NCBI RefSeq assembly: GCF_024256385.1 | Contig: NZ_JAMLFW010000001.1 | Location: 3,038,001-3,102,000 of the forward strand | DNA from: Anatilimnocola floriformis | GTDB lineage: Bacteria > Planctomycetota > Planctomycetia > Pirellulales > Pirellulaceae | Length of the DNA stretch: 64,000 bases | Reading direction: 5' to 3' | Shown here: piece after piece, positions 7,190-16,617 of the stretch | Position numbering within the stretch: the stretch's first letter is position 1 | Layout of the letters: every line of letters begins with the position of its first letter | The notes under the pieces: generated by a model | The model's input: the letters and a program-made list of their open reading frames with translations, nothing else | What the model was told of the DNA's origin: nothing | Databases searched by the model: none | Position numbers and translations under genes: made by a program

Positions 7190-10189
7190 CTATTCGGCCT
7201 TGGCCTTTTCGCGCGGCTGATAGGCGCTGCTGTCGACCAGCATGTAGCCGCCCCAGAAAAACGGATGCTCGGGCTTGAATTCATCGAGCGTCGCTGGAGC
7301 GCGCAGACGAACTTCTTCCCGCGGATCGAGCGAAGTTCCGCGGAGCAGCGTAATGCTGCGGCGCTGCGCAGCCGAAGGCTGCAGGTGCGGCAACTCCTGG
7401 GCATATTCGCGCACAAAGTCGCCGGTCGTTCGGCCACCTACGCGCCAACGCGACAGTAATATCGAGCGCCCGCCCGAAGCCATCAGGCCGCAAATCGACA
7501 TGAACATTTCCTCGCCAGTGCCGCCCTTCTTCAGGCCATACTCCGTCGCCGTGTGAAACGTCGGCAGCACGAGCTGCTCGGGGCAACCCCACGGCAGCAT
7601 CATCCAATCGCTGAGCGAGCCACCGGGCTTTCCCTTGTCGAGCTGCAACGGCGACCAGCCGAAGGGAAGCTTATCGCCGTCTTCCATGTCGGTCAGCATC
7701 ACCAGCCGATCGAATTGCGTGCCGAGCAATCCGCCCGGCGCGGGCATCGTTTCCTGCAGTACTGTGGAGCCGGGGAGCGCGCCGGCTAGCTGATCGGCAA
7801 CTCCCTTGGCGAGGCCTTCGTCATCGCGGGGTAGCATTTTTCCGGCGATGATCGCCGTCCGTGACAGTGGCTTGGCGGGGCGTTTGTCGCCACCGACCAG
7901 CGACATCGTCGGCGCATAGCGAATGTTCAATTGCGTGATGAGCGGGGCACCATCGGCACTGCCTGGCATCGGCAACGCTTCGAAGGGGACATACCACAAG
8001 AAGCTGTCGGGAACGATGATCAGCTCTTTGTACTTGGCCCAGTCTTCGGGCCGCGCATTGTTGCTGAGCTTCTTCAGAATCGACGCAGCGGGCGTTTTCC
8101 AAGCTTCCGACTGCAGGTCTTCGATCGACACCGGCTGGTTACGGTCATGCAAGCCGAGCTTTTTGAGCATGTCGACCAGTTCCACTCGCAGCTTGGGTGC
8201 ATCGAGCGTGAAGTACACATACTGCGAACTTGTGAAAGCAAAGGCGTGCAGATTGCGCGACGTTTGAAAAAACGCCAGCACCAGACTCCCTTCTTTGATG
8301 CCGCTTTGCATTTCCTTCACCGTCCGCAGCGGCGGAAAGGGCTGATCGGCGGCGACTCGCGCGAGCGCAATTTGGTTCAGCAACGCTTCTTGCCCACTGC
8401 TAGTGGTCCCCAGCTTTTGATAGAGCTCGGCGACTTGTTTTTTTCCCGCATCATCCGGAGGCACCAACGGCAGTTGTTCCAATGCCGCCCGCGCCGCTGC
8501 CGCCTGCGTGTTCAAGTCGGCGTAAGGGCCGAAGCGGTTCAGCAAGTCCTGCTTTTGCAGCACGGCTGCGTCATCGAGTAGTTCTTTGGGCGCTTGCAAC
8601 ACCCACCGCAGCGCGAGTAACCGGCCACCGAGGGGCAACGTGGCGTGAAACCGATGCCGACGAATACGATCGGCAATTTCCAACGCTTTTTCGGGCTCTT
8701 TGCGGGCGAGCGCCAATTCGAACCAATGCTCCATCGGCAGTGGATGGGGCACCGATTGGATCGCCATGACTTCGAGCGGATCGAGCTTCCAATCGCGCGG
8801 TCGCGGTTCGCGCAGCACCGTGGCATACAACGCATCGGCTAGGCGCTCGGTCACGTTGCCATTGAGAAACATGTTGTCGGCCAGAGCGATTTGAAACAAA
8901 CCGTGCGAGGCCTTCTTCTGATAATTGAGGGCTGCGATCAACGATTCGCCGCCGCCCCGCCCGTTCCCTTGAGCAAGAGCAATCCGAGCGGCTTGGTAGT
9001 TCACCCGGCTGCCGAGCGTGCCGTTCGCCGCTTCAGCCCGGCCGAGCGCGCTTTTGGCCAAGCCCAGCGTGTTCGCAGCGCCGCTGAGATCGCCCGTGGC
9101 GGCCAGATTTTCGGCGAGCCCGGTGAAGAGCGTGACCTGCATCGTGCGCAGGCGTTTTTGTTTTGCCCACGCTGCGGCAGGAACGGCTGGCGCGAAAACT
9201 CCTTGTTGACCAGAGATCAAAAACGTCTGCTGGGCGCCGCGGAAAGCTTCCTCCATGAAGTCGAAGCGATCGAACCAGGCCGCGGAATATGTCGCCTCGA
9301 GGAACGAGGCATACGCGACGTCGTACTTCTCCGCATCAAAGGCAATCTTGCCGAGCTCAATCAGGGCCAGGGCAGAGAGGGGATGATCGTACACACCGCC
9401 GGCCAGCAATCCGCGCTGCAGTGCCGGAATCGCTTGCATCGGCTTATTGGCCGCGTTGAGCGCGAGTCCATATTGAATTTCAACAAAGCACTGCGACCAG
9501 TGATTCGGCGCAGCGGGCAAGCGCGAGAGTTCTGTGACCAGTTGCGAAGTGAGCGGATCGAGCTCGCAAGTCGGTCCCATGATTTCGCCACGACGGCGAA
9601 TGCTAAGCGCGATGCAACGGCAGATCTCAATCACATTCACCGGCCGCAACGACGGCGGCGCAACCACGCCGCCCTGCGAAGCCACGGCGGCGTTGTCGAG
9701 CCGGCCTTGCAGCACTTGATATCGTTCCTGGAACTTGCCGATCTTCATGCCGCGCGTCGAAGCAGCGCCCCAGGTGATGGTGACGCGCGGATTGTTTTCG
9801 GGATCGACACCCGGCGGAAACTCGGCTCGTAGCATCCAATCGCGATTGGCGAGAAACAACTTGCAAGCAATGTTATGTTGCTCGAGAGCGCCGGCGAGAT
9901 CACCCATTTGATACAGCGACTCGCCGACCATGGTGTGATAACAGCAGGAGTCGACCCACCGCCCGTCGACGCTGGCGAGTGCGCCACGACCCGATTCCCG
10001 AAAGGCTCGCACGCTCGACTGATAGTCGCCGTCGTAGTAGCCGCCGAACATCATGAAGAACGAATCGTTCGGAATCGTGCGCGTGCCCATCCCTTGGGCC
10101 AGCGTGGTCCGGCCGGCCAGCAGCGCCGCAGTGAACACGAGCGCGCAGGCCAGAATGCAACTCAACCGCCGATAGCTGCAGCATTTCAT
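7190..10189 (-). CDS. Exported TPR protein with a degenerate C-terminal CHAT-like domain
   Basis: About 999 residues from the ATG at 10189, chosen because it opens a clear signal peptide (MKCCSYRRLSCILACALVFT). The middle is all-helical and TPR-like, with phrases such as ALIELGKIAFDAEKYDVAYA. The last 350 residues resemble a CHAT (caspase-HetF-associated) fold: strand VLAFFQTSRNLHAFAFTS, the block KELIIVPDSFLWYVPFEALP and the end block ICGLMASGGRSILLSRWRV. At the positions where CHAT peptidases carry the catalytic His (normally an ATHG-like motif) and Cys (normally an SAC-like motif), this protein has VMLTDMEDGD and LVLPTFHT. It is therefore probably not a protease. It is transcribed alone, opposite to the two-component system. 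Confidence 0.75.
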   Translation of the reverse strand: MKCCSYRRLSCILACALVFTAALLAGRTTLAQGMGTRTIPNDSFFMMFGGYYDGDYQSSVRAFRESGRGALASVDGRWVDSCCYHTMVGESLYQMGDLAGALEQHNIACKLFLANRDWMLRAEFPPGVDPENNPRVTITWGAASTRGMKIGKFQERYQVLQGRLDNAAVASQGGVVAPPSLRPVNVIEICRCIALSIRRRGEIMGPTCELDPLTSQLVTELSRLPAAPNHWSQCFVEIQYGLALNAANKPMQAIPALQRGLLAGGVYDHPLSALALIELGKIAFDAEKYDVAYASFLEATYSAAWFDRFDFMEEAFRGAQQTFLISGQQGVFAPAVPAAAWAKQKRLRTMQVTLFTGLAENLAATGDLSGAANTLGLAKSALGRAEAANGTLGSRVNYQAARIALAQGNGRGGGESLIAALNYQKKASHGLFQIALADNMFLNGNVTERLADALYATVLREPRPRDWKLDPLEVMAIQSVPHPLPMEHWFELALARKEPEKALEIADRIRRHRFHATLPLGGRLLALRWVLQAPKELLDDAAVLQKQDLLNRFGPYADLNTQAAAARAALEQLPLVPPDDAGKKQVAELYQKLGTTSSGQEALLNQIALARVAADQPFPPLRTVKEMQSGIKEGSLVLAFFQTSRNLHAFAFTSSQYVYFTLDAPKLRVELVDMLKKLGLHDRNQPVSIEDLQSEAWKTPAASILKKLSNNARPEDWAKYKELIIVPDSFLWYVPFEALPMPGSADGAPLITQLNIRYAPTMSLVGGDKRPAKPLSRTAIIAGKMLPRDDEGLAKGVADQLAGALPGSTVLQETMPAPGGLLGTQFDRLVMLTDMEDGDKLPFGWSPLQLDKGKPGGSLSDWMMLPWGCPEQLVLPTFHTATEYGLKKGGTGEEMFMSICGLMASGGRSILLSRWRVGGRTTGDFVREYAQELPHLQPSAAQRRSITLLRGTSLDPREEVRLRAPATLDEFKPEHPFFWGGYMLVDSSAYQPREKAKAE

Positions 10190-10409
10190 CGCAAGATTCT
10201 CTGTTCGGACAGGGCCTATGGGAGGAGGCCAGTCGAAATGTTCCGTCTTTGATTGTACGTCAGCGGGCAAGCCCGCGACCATTACCAAACGGAATGTGCG
10301 AAAAATGCGGGTTGCAAGGATGACACAACCGTGGCGCAGCGACGATTTGTCCGGTCTCCACTTACAACCCCTACGAAACTACGTTTCGGCAACGCTTAGT
10401 GCCCGTGTC

Positions 10410-10910
10410 CTAGTGATCATGGCCATGCGCCCCGAGTGCGACCTTGCCGCTGTAGCGTTGGCCGGCGATGTTCACATTGAGATTGCCGGTGGTTTTCGGG
10501 TTTTCCAGGGCTTCCAAGATCTTTTCATCGACGAGCGTGAAGCGCGAAGACTCTCCTTCTTTCTCTCCATCCTGCGGCGCGGCCGTGAGCTTGGCTTGCG
10601 TCGGCGTGCCGTCGATCACCAGATTGAGATCGATCTCTTTGTCGGCGCTCATCACTGGCGTCTTGGCGTCTTTGCCGAGCAAATAAACGGTGACGGTCTT
10701 CGAGGCATCGTCGTGCGTCAGTTCGCCGTGGTATTCCTCATTGACGCCTAACTCGATCAAGTGCCCCTTGTGCGGCCCTTCGCTGGCATGCTCATGCGCA
10801 TGCTCTTCGACCTTGGCCGGAGCCTTCGCGGGCTCCGAGCCACAGCCGACGGTGAGCAGTGCAAATGCAACCAGAGACAACAGACCAATCCAATTGCGAA
10901 CCATTTTCAT
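10410..10910 (-). CDS. His-rich lipoprotein of the metal efflux operon
   Basis: 166 residues. A lipoprotein signal (MKMVRNWIGLLSLVAFALLT then VGCGS) puts the lipidated Cys near residue 23. The mature start is rich in His and acidic residues (VEEHAHEHASEGPHKGHLIE) and the protein ends in GAHGHDH, both likely metal-binding. Between them lies a beta-rich domain with ELTHDDASKTVTVYLLGKDA. It is the last gene of the leftward efflux operon, 38 bases after the RND pump, so a role in periplasmic metal capture is likely by context. The precise metal is not shown by the sequence. Confidence 0.75.
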   Translation of the reverse strand: MKMVRNWIGLLSLVAFALLTVGCGSEPAKAPAKVEEHAHEHASEGPHKGHLIELGVNEEYHGELTHDDASKTVTVYLLGKDAKTPVMSADKEIDLNLVIDGTPTQAKLTAAPQDGEKEGESSRFTLVDEKILEALENPKTTGNLNVNIAGQRYSGKVALGAHGHDH

Positions 10911-10948
10911 TTCCTTCTAAAAACAAAACTTTCAACGCGTAAAGCGAA

Positions 10949-13900
10949 CTAGACATGTTCGAGTTCGTCGACATGCTCGTCGCGCAAGTGCTGTTCCGCC
11001 TCCGTCCGGCCGAAGCACCAGAAGAGCGCGGGGTGCACGAAAAAGTCGAGCAATGTCGAACTAATCAACCCGCCGAAGATCACAGTCGCGACGGGATACA
11101 AAATTTCTTTACCGGGTTCACCGGCGGCCAGCACGAGCGGAATGAGCGCGATGCCCGCCGTCAGCGCGGTCATCAGCATCGGCGCTAGTCGCTCCTTGCC
11201 GGCGCGCTCGATCATCTCGGGCGTGAATTGCTCCCCTTCGTGCTTCACCAAGTGCAAGTAATGCGCAATGAGCAAAATGCCGTTGCGCGAGGCAATGCCC
11301 GAGAGCGAAATGAAACCGACCATGCTGGCCACGGTGAGCGATTGACGCGTGAGCACCAGCGCCGCGACCGCGCCGATGGCTGCCATCGGCAAGGCCGAGA
11401 GAACCTGCAACGCGAGATTCGTCGAGCCGAACAGCGTGTAGAGCGCGAGGAACATCGCGGCGAGCGAAATGAGCCCCAGCAGGCCGATGATTCGAGTCGC
11501 GTTTTGTTGGCTCTCGAACTGTCCGCCGTATTCGACGACATAGCCGAGCGGCAATCGGGCTTGAATTGGTGCGAGCCGTTTTTGAATGTCGGTCACCACG
11601 CTGTTCAAGTCGCGGCCAGCCGTGTTGCATTGAATGATGATCCGCCGCCGGACGTTTTCGCGATTGATCGTGTTCGGGCCGCTGCTCTTGCGAATGAACG
11701 CAACCTGGTCCAACTGAATCCGACCTCCCGCCGGCAGATTGAGCGACAGTCGCTCGATTTGATTGATGTCTTGCCGATGTTTTTCATCCAGCCGGACGAC
11801 GAGGTCAAACTTCCGCTCGCCTAAAAGAATCTCCGAAACCGTCCGGCCATTCAGCGCGGTCTCGATAAACTCGTTGACATAGCCCGAGGTCAGGCCGTAG
11901 TGCGCAAGTCGATCGCGGCGCAGTTGGATTTGCAGCTGAGGAATCTCCACCTGCTGCTCGACCATCAGATCTTTTACGCCCTCGATGCCGTTCATGGCGG
12001 CTTCCATTTCCTTGGCAGTGCGGCGGAGAACTTCGAGGTCTTCGCCATACAGCTTGATGCCGACTTGCGCCTTCACGCCCGAGAGCATGTGCGAAATCAA
12101 GTGCTGCAGCGGTTGCTCGACGGCGACAACCACGCCGGGAACCTGTGTAAGCTCCTCGCGCAGTTCGGCGAGGACTTCTTCGCGATCGCGATGAATATTC
12201 GGATCGAAACTGACAATGATTTCCGATTGATTCACCCCTTCGGCATGTTCGTCGAGTTCCGCGCGGCCCGTGCGCCGACCCCAACTTTTTACCCCTTTCA
12301 CCGCACCGATCCGTTGATCGACCATGTGGGCGATGCGGTTCGATTCGGTGAGCGACGTGCCGGGCGGCAGGATCACATTGACCTGCACGCTCCCCTCGTT
12401 GAACGGCGGCAAAAAGTCGCGGCCGAGTTGCGTGACCGTGACCAGGCTGATGCCCACTGCAATCGCCACGACGGTGAGAATCGGCCAGGGGTGCCGCACG
12501 CTGACACGAATCGCCGCGCCGGCGATCTCCTTCAAAAACTTCAGCAGGAAGCCGTCCTCCTCGTGCTCCATAAACTTCGCTTGCGGCAGCAACCAGTACG
12601 ACAGCACCGGCGTGACCGTCAGCGAAACAAACAGCGAAGCGATGATCGACACGATGTAAGCCACGCCGAGCGGCGTGAAGAGGCGGCCTTCCATGCCGCC
12701 GAGCGCAAACAGCGGCACGAAGACGAGCACGACCAGGATCGTGCTGAAAACGATCGAGTTGCGCACTTCGCTGCTCGCTTCGTAAACAACCACGAGCGCC
12801 GATTTCGGGTTCGCCGCGTGTTTGTTTTCGCGCAGGCGGCGGAAGATGTTTTCGACGTCGACGATTGCGTCATCGACCAATTCTCCAATCGCCACGGCCA
12901 GGCCGCCGAGAGTCATGGTGTTGATCGACAGACCAAACCACTTGAAGATCAGTGCAGTGACGACAATCGAGAGGGGAATTGCTGTGAGGGTGATGAACGT
13001 GGTGCGGAAATTAAGCAGAAAAAGAAAGAGAACGATCACCACCAAGCCACCGCCGAGCACGAGGGCTTCGACGACGTTGTAAATGCTCAGATCGATGAAT
13101 TTTTTCTGCGAATAGACATCGGCGTTGATGCGAAAGTCCTGCGGCAGCGACGGCTTTAAATCGGCAATCGCTTTGAGCACGTTGTCGGTGAGTTTGCGAG
13201 TGTCTGCGCCGGGCTGTTTGGCCACGATGATCATCACGGCCGGCTTGGCATCGACGGCGGCTTCACCCCGCTTGGCTTGGGCTGCTTCTCGAATCGTCGC
13301 CACCTGACCGAGCAGCACCGAGCGATCGTTCGAGGTTTTCACCACGACCTGTTCCAGCTCGCGCGTGTCGCGCAAACGGCCCATCGAGCGGACGAGGAGT
13401 TCGGAACCACTTTGCTCCAGATAGCCGCCCGTCGCGTTGTCGTTGCTACCGGAAACTGCTTGCTCGATGTCGTGCAACGATATGTCGTACTTCAGCATCG
13501 CATCGGGATCGGCGAGCACTTGAAATTGCTTGCGGCCGCCACCCATCGTCACGACTTGGGCCACGCCCGGCACCGTCAACAGTCGTTGGCGAATGACCCA
13601 ATCGGTGATCGTGCGAACTTCGATTGGATTCGTCGCGTTCCCCTCGCTCGTGACGCCGATCACCAGCACTTGCCCCATGATCGATGAAATGGGAGTGAGC
13701 TGCGGCGACACGCCTCCCGGCAAGCGATCGCTAGCGACCGCAATTTTCTCGGCGACAATTTGCCGATCGATAAAAATATCGGTGCCCCAGGCAAACTCGA
13801 CGTGAATGATCGACAAGCCGACGCCTGACGAGCTGCGCACCGCCTGCACGCCGGTCGCGCCGTTGAGCGACGATTCGAGCGGCACGGTCACTAGCGACTC

Positions 13901-14083
13901 GACCTCCTCCGGCGCGAGACCGGGGCATTCGGTCATCACCGTCACGCGCGGACGATTGAGATCGGGAAAGACATCGATCGGCAACAGAAACAGTTCGTAC
14001 CCGCCGTAAACCGTCACCACCAGCGCGAGCGCGATGGTGATGGTTCGATAGCGGAGAGCGAGTTTGATGATGGAGTTAAGCAT
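10949..14083 (-). CDS. CusA/CzcA-family heavy-metal RND efflux pump
   Basis: 1044 residues, the normal size for an inner-membrane HME-RND transporter. Two repeats of one plus five membrane helices are visible with large periplasmic loops between them; the N-terminus IIKLALRYRTITIALALVVT is the first helix. The helix-4 segment AIGELVDDAIVDVENIFRRL carries the acidic residues of the proton relay region seen in HME-RND pumps. The segment FNEGSVQVNVILPPGTSLTE is also typical. Substrate class (monovalent Cu/Ag or divalent Zn/Co/Ni) cannot be settled by eye. It starts 6 bases after the small coiled-coil gene and is followed by the His-rich lipoprotein. Confidence 0.93.
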   Translation of the reverse strand: MLNSIIKLALRYRTITIALALVVTVYGGYELFLLPIDVFPDLNRPRVTVMTECPGLAPEEVESLVTVPLESSLNGATGVQAVRSSSGVGLSIIHVEFAWGTDIFIDRQIVAEKIAVASDRLPGGVSPQLTPISSIMGQVLVIGVTSEGNATNPIEVRTITDWVIRQRLLTVPGVAQVVTMGGGRKQFQVLADPDAMLKYDISLHDIEQAVSGSNDNATGGYLEQSGSELLVRSMGRLRDTRELEQVVVKTSNDRSVLLGQVATIREAAQAKRGEAAVDAKPAVMIIVAKQPGADTRKLTDNVLKAIADLKPSLPQDFRINADVYSQKKFIDLSIYNVVEALVLGGGLVVIVLFLFLLNFRTTFITLTAIPLSIVVTALIFKWFGLSINTMTLGGLAVAIGELVDDAIVDVENIFRRLRENKHAANPKSALVVVYEASSEVRNSIVFSTILVVLVFVPLFALGGMEGRLFTPLGVAYIVSIIASLFVSLTVTPVLSYWLLPQAKFMEHEEDGFLLKFLKEIAGAAIRVSVRHPWPILTVVAIAVGISLVTVTQLGRDFLPPFNEGSVQVNVILPPGTSLTESNRIAHMVDQRIGAVKGVKSWGRRTGRAELDEHAEGVNQSEIIVSFDPNIHRDREEVLAELREELTQVPGVVVAVEQPLQHLISHMLSGVKAQVGIKLYGEDLEVLRRTAKEMEAAMNGIEGVKDLMVEQQVEIPQLQIQLRRDRLAHYGLTSGYVNEFIETALNGRTVSEILLGERKFDLVVRLDEKHRQDINQIERLSLNLPAGGRIQLDQVAFIRKSSGPNTINRENVRRRIIIQCNTAGRDLNSVVTDIQKRLAPIQARLPLGYVVEYGGQFESQQNATRIIGLLGLISLAAMFLALYTLFGSTNLALQVLSALPMAAIGAVAALVLTRQSLTVASMVGFISLSGIASRNGILLIAHYLHLVKHEGEQFTPEMIERAGKERLAPMLMTALTAGIALIPLVLAAGEPGKEILYPVATVIFGGLISSTLLDFFVHPALFWCFGRTEAEQHLRDEHVDELEHV

Positions 14084-14089
14084 GGAGGG

Positions 14090-14518
14090 CTATTTCGCCG
14101 CGGCCTTCTTTTCGAGGAGCAGATCGGCCTGGGCTCGCAGTTTCATGGCTTGGGCACTACGTAAATCGGCAGTCGAAATCAGACCGGCGTCGTGGCGAGT
14201 TTTCGCGCTGAGCTCCAGTGTTTCGGCATGCTTCAGCAAGGTTTCGCGGGCTTGGATTCGCTCTGCGGGAGTGCTGGCCAGTTCCAACTCGGCTTCGACC
14301 ACTTGGCGATTGGCATGAATCAATCGCTCCAGGGTTCCACGGCCGGTGTCGTAGAGCTCTTTCTCGGCATTCGCGCAGTAGCGCAAATGCTCGAGTCGTT
14401 CGCGGAGAAGTTTTGCCACGTCGGCAGGCAAACTCGACGCGGGAGCGGCGGGGGACTGCAGCGCGCCGAAGGAAAAAACAGCGGCGAGCAGAAAAACAAT
14501 CAGACAGGCACGGAACAT
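14090..14518 (-). CDS. Short exported coiled-coil protein between RND adaptor and pump (TolC-like fragment)
   Basis: 142 residues with a signal peptide (MFRACLIVFLLAAVFSFGAL). The mature protein is one long charged helix (LLRERLEHLRYCANAEKELYDTG ... LELSAKTRHDAGLISTADLR). The phrase pattern RHDAGLISTADL-xxAQA-xxLxAQADLL is like one helical hairpin of a TolC-type outer-membrane factor, which normally has more than 400 residues. It cannot form a beta-barrel on its own. It sits where an outer-membrane channel gene usually stands in a CusCBA-type operon. It could be a periplasmic helper or a reduced TolC relative. Confidence 0.7.
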   Translation of the reverse strand: MFRACLIVFLLAAVFSFGALQSPAAPASSLPADVAKLLRERLEHLRYCANAEKELYDTGRGTLERLIHANRQVVEAELELASTPAERIQARETLLKHAETLELSAKTRHDAGLISTADLRSAQAMKLRAQADLLLEKKAAAK

Positions 14519-14562
14519 GTCGAACTCCTACGGAGAGAGGGACGAACCGAACACGTTGTTGG

Positions 14563-15978
14563 CTAATGGCTGTGCCCGGCGTGCGGATCGGGCGCACCGC
14601 CGGATTTGTTTTTAATCGCCACTTGCAACTGCTGAGCTGCCGTCAGAGCAACACGATCGCCAGGAAAGAGCGCGCCATCGTTGGCAATCACGGCGTGCCG
14701 TTGGTCACGATATTCCACGTGTACGCTGCGGCGTTCCCATTGCTTGCCGTTGGGTGTGAAGACATAGGTCTCGGTGGCATCTTGCGCGACGGCATCGATG
14801 GGAAGCACAATGCGATTCGGCAGCGTTTCGACGGGAATTTCCAGTTGCACACGCTGACCCGGGCGATACTTCCAGGCGAAGAAGCGTTTGCCGTTTTCCA
14901 AGTGCTGATCCCGCTGCGCAACGTTCGGCAGCGTGACATAAAAATCGAGCGTCCGCTTCGCTGGATCGACCTTTGTCGCGAGATACAAAATGTGCAGATC
15001 CTTCACGACTTCGCTGCGGGCGCTTTCGTTCTCGAGAATTGCGGTCACGGGTTCTCGTTTATCAACGACGCGGCTGATATCGGCGACATCGCGCTCAAAG
15101 GCTTCCCCTTCGATGTAGAGCTCGGCGTGATCGGCGAGAATCGCCAGCGTAGCGCCGGCTTCGACCTGCTGCCCTTGCGCGATCTTGATGCTCTGCACCT
15201 GAAAGACGGCGTCGTCGGGAGTCTTGCTGCCGTCCTCGGTGACGTCGGGAACGGTCACGGTGAGATCCTTGAAGAGCTCCCGTTTGGTGAGGATGGCGAG
15301 GACTTGCTCTTCGTTCAAACCGTGCAACAGCAACGCTTGCCGTTTGGAACGGACGACTCCTTCCTTCTTTTCACGCTCATATTTTTGTTCGAGCAATCGC
15401 TTGCCCGCGATCGCCCCTTCGGAAGCCAGTTTTTCCAGCCGGGCAATTTCCTTGTCGATGATTTCGAGTTCGCCGGCCGCCGAGAGAAGATCGGCCTGCG
15501 ATTGCACGAGCTCTTCGTGGGTCAGGCGGAGATCGAACAATCGTTTGCCCGCGGCGAGCGCTTCGCCTTCGATGGGATAGATTCGCGTGATAATGCCCGT
15601 CAGCGGCGACGTCACTTCGACAATCGACCGGCCAGGCCGTTCGACCACCATGCCGGGAATGGTGATGGTGCGCGTGAACGACTGCAACTTGATCGGCTGA
15701 ATCAGGTCGTCGGTCAGGCCGATGTTTCTGCGCGCCTGCGGACTCAGCTCGATGGAGTTGGGATTGCCGTGCGCTGCATGGCTGGCCTCGTCGTGGCCGG
15801 CTGCTCCCTTGGGCTCGGCGGCAGCCGTGCCGCGGACGCGCGCAAGCCATTGCTGCGCTGTCGGCAGCCAAGCCGATTGAAAGACGAAGGCGCCGATGCC
15901 GACGGCGACAACGAGAATGATCGCGGCCCAACGAAACGGGGAATTTGTGGACGGATTGAGAGCGGGTGGCTGCGCCAT
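14563..15978 (-). CDS. RND efflux periplasmic adaptor subunit (CusB/CzcB-type)
   Basis: 471 residues from the ATG at 15978, which begins just before the membrane anchor FRWAAIILVVAVGIGAFVF and has a purine-rich ribosome site. Downstream are a barrel-sandwich/lipoyl half-motif (IVEVTSPLTGIITRIYPIEG), a helical hairpin (about 150-230, LVQSQADLLSAAGELEIIDK), the second lipoyl half (IAQGQQVEAGATLAILAD) and beta-barrel and membrane-proximal domains. The C-terminus PDPHAGHSH is His-rich, as is a stretch near residue 60 (GHDEASHAAHG). It would link the inner-membrane pump to an outer-membrane exit. Confidence 0.9.
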   Translation of the reverse strand: MAQPPALNPSTNSPFRWAAIILVVAVGIGAFVFQSAWLPTAQQWLARVRGTAAAEPKGAAGHDEASHAAHGNPNSIELSPQARRNIGLTDDLIQPIKLQSFTRTITIPGMVVERPGRSIVEVTSPLTGIITRIYPIEGEALAAGKRLFDLRLTHEELVQSQADLLSAAGELEIIDKEIARLEKLASEGAIAGKRLLEQKYEREKKEGVVRSKRQALLLHGLNEEQVLAILTKRELFKDLTVTVPDVTEDGSKTPDDAVFQVQSIKIAQGQQVEAGATLAILADHAELYIEGEAFERDVADISRVVDKREPVTAILENESARSEVVKDLHILYLATKVDPAKRTLDFYVTLPNVAQRDQHLENGKRFFAWKYRPGQRVQLEIPVETLPNRIVLPIDAVAQDATETYVFTPNGKQWERRSVHVEYRDQRHAVIANDGALFPGDRVALTAAQQLQVAIKNKSGGAPDPHAGHSH

Positions 15979-16091
15979 GACGACGCCTTTGCAGCGTGAA
16001 GTACGGATCAAGAATGAACGAAGCAAGCGCGCAGTGCGTTGCGTTCGAGAAGAAAAAATCGCAGCCAGAAGGGCTGCTTAGAGACTGAAAA

Positions 16092-16517
16092 TCAGTTCAA
16101 AAGTCGGCTCAGCGCAAGATGCCGCCGCAGATGCGGGGAAATCCTCTCTTGCTCGGCCAGATCATGCACAAAAGCGATCACCAGAGTTTCGGCTGGCTGC
16201 TGATCGACAATCGCCAACGGCAGCGCGATGTCATGCGCGGCAGGAACCTGAGCCTGGCCGCTCACCACATAAACACACTGCGGATCGGAGCAGGGAATGC
16301 TCGGCGCCGAATCCGAATCAGCCGGGGCTTCGTCGTCGTGATCGGCAGCCTGCGAGTGGCTGTGACCACAACAACCAGGCAGATGCACATGATGCCCGGC
16401 GCTCTCGTGCTGATGCGAGGTCAATTCTTCCGCGCCATGCGCATGATGCCAGCAACATCCCAGCAACAAGTGCAGGGCGAGGGCAAAAATCGCGATGAGG
16501 GTGGTGAAGATGCGCAT
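16092..16517 (-). CDS. Exported His/Cys-rich putative metal-binding protein
   Basis: 141 residues. A hydrophobic N-terminus (IFTTLIAIFALALHLLLGCC) is followed by a segment crowded with His and Cys (WHHAHGAEELTSHQHESAGH, then HVHLPGCCGHSHSQAADHDD) and a Cys pair (IPCSDPQC). Composition points to metal binding in the membrane or periplasm. It lies upstream of the adaptor gene on the same strand with a gap of about 110 bases and is probably the first gene of the efflux operon. No named family is recognised. Confidence 0.65.
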   Translation of the reverse strand: MRIFTTLIAIFALALHLLLGCCWHHAHGAEELTSHQHESAGHHVHLPGCCGHSHSQAADHDDEAPADSDSAPSIPCSDPQCVYVVSGQAQVPAAHDIALPLAIVDQQPAETLVIAFVHDLAEQERISPHLRRHLALSRLLN

Positions 16518-16617
16518 CTCGGAGTTATTCCTACGCTCGATTGTTGGTCAGAAGCGGCTCTTCGTCAATGTCAGTCGCGGGAGGTATACGCGTTTAAACG
16601 GATGAGAAACCAGTATC

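Noticed and set aside
11900-13159. Long plus-strand frame opposite the RND pump
   Set aside because: Arg/His/Asp-rich shadow of the CusA/CzcA-type gene; the pump frame has clear motifs.
14218-15999. 593-codon plus-strand frame opposite the adaptor gene
   Set aside because: Shadow frame; the adaptor on the other strand has signal anchor, lipoyl and hairpin motifs.
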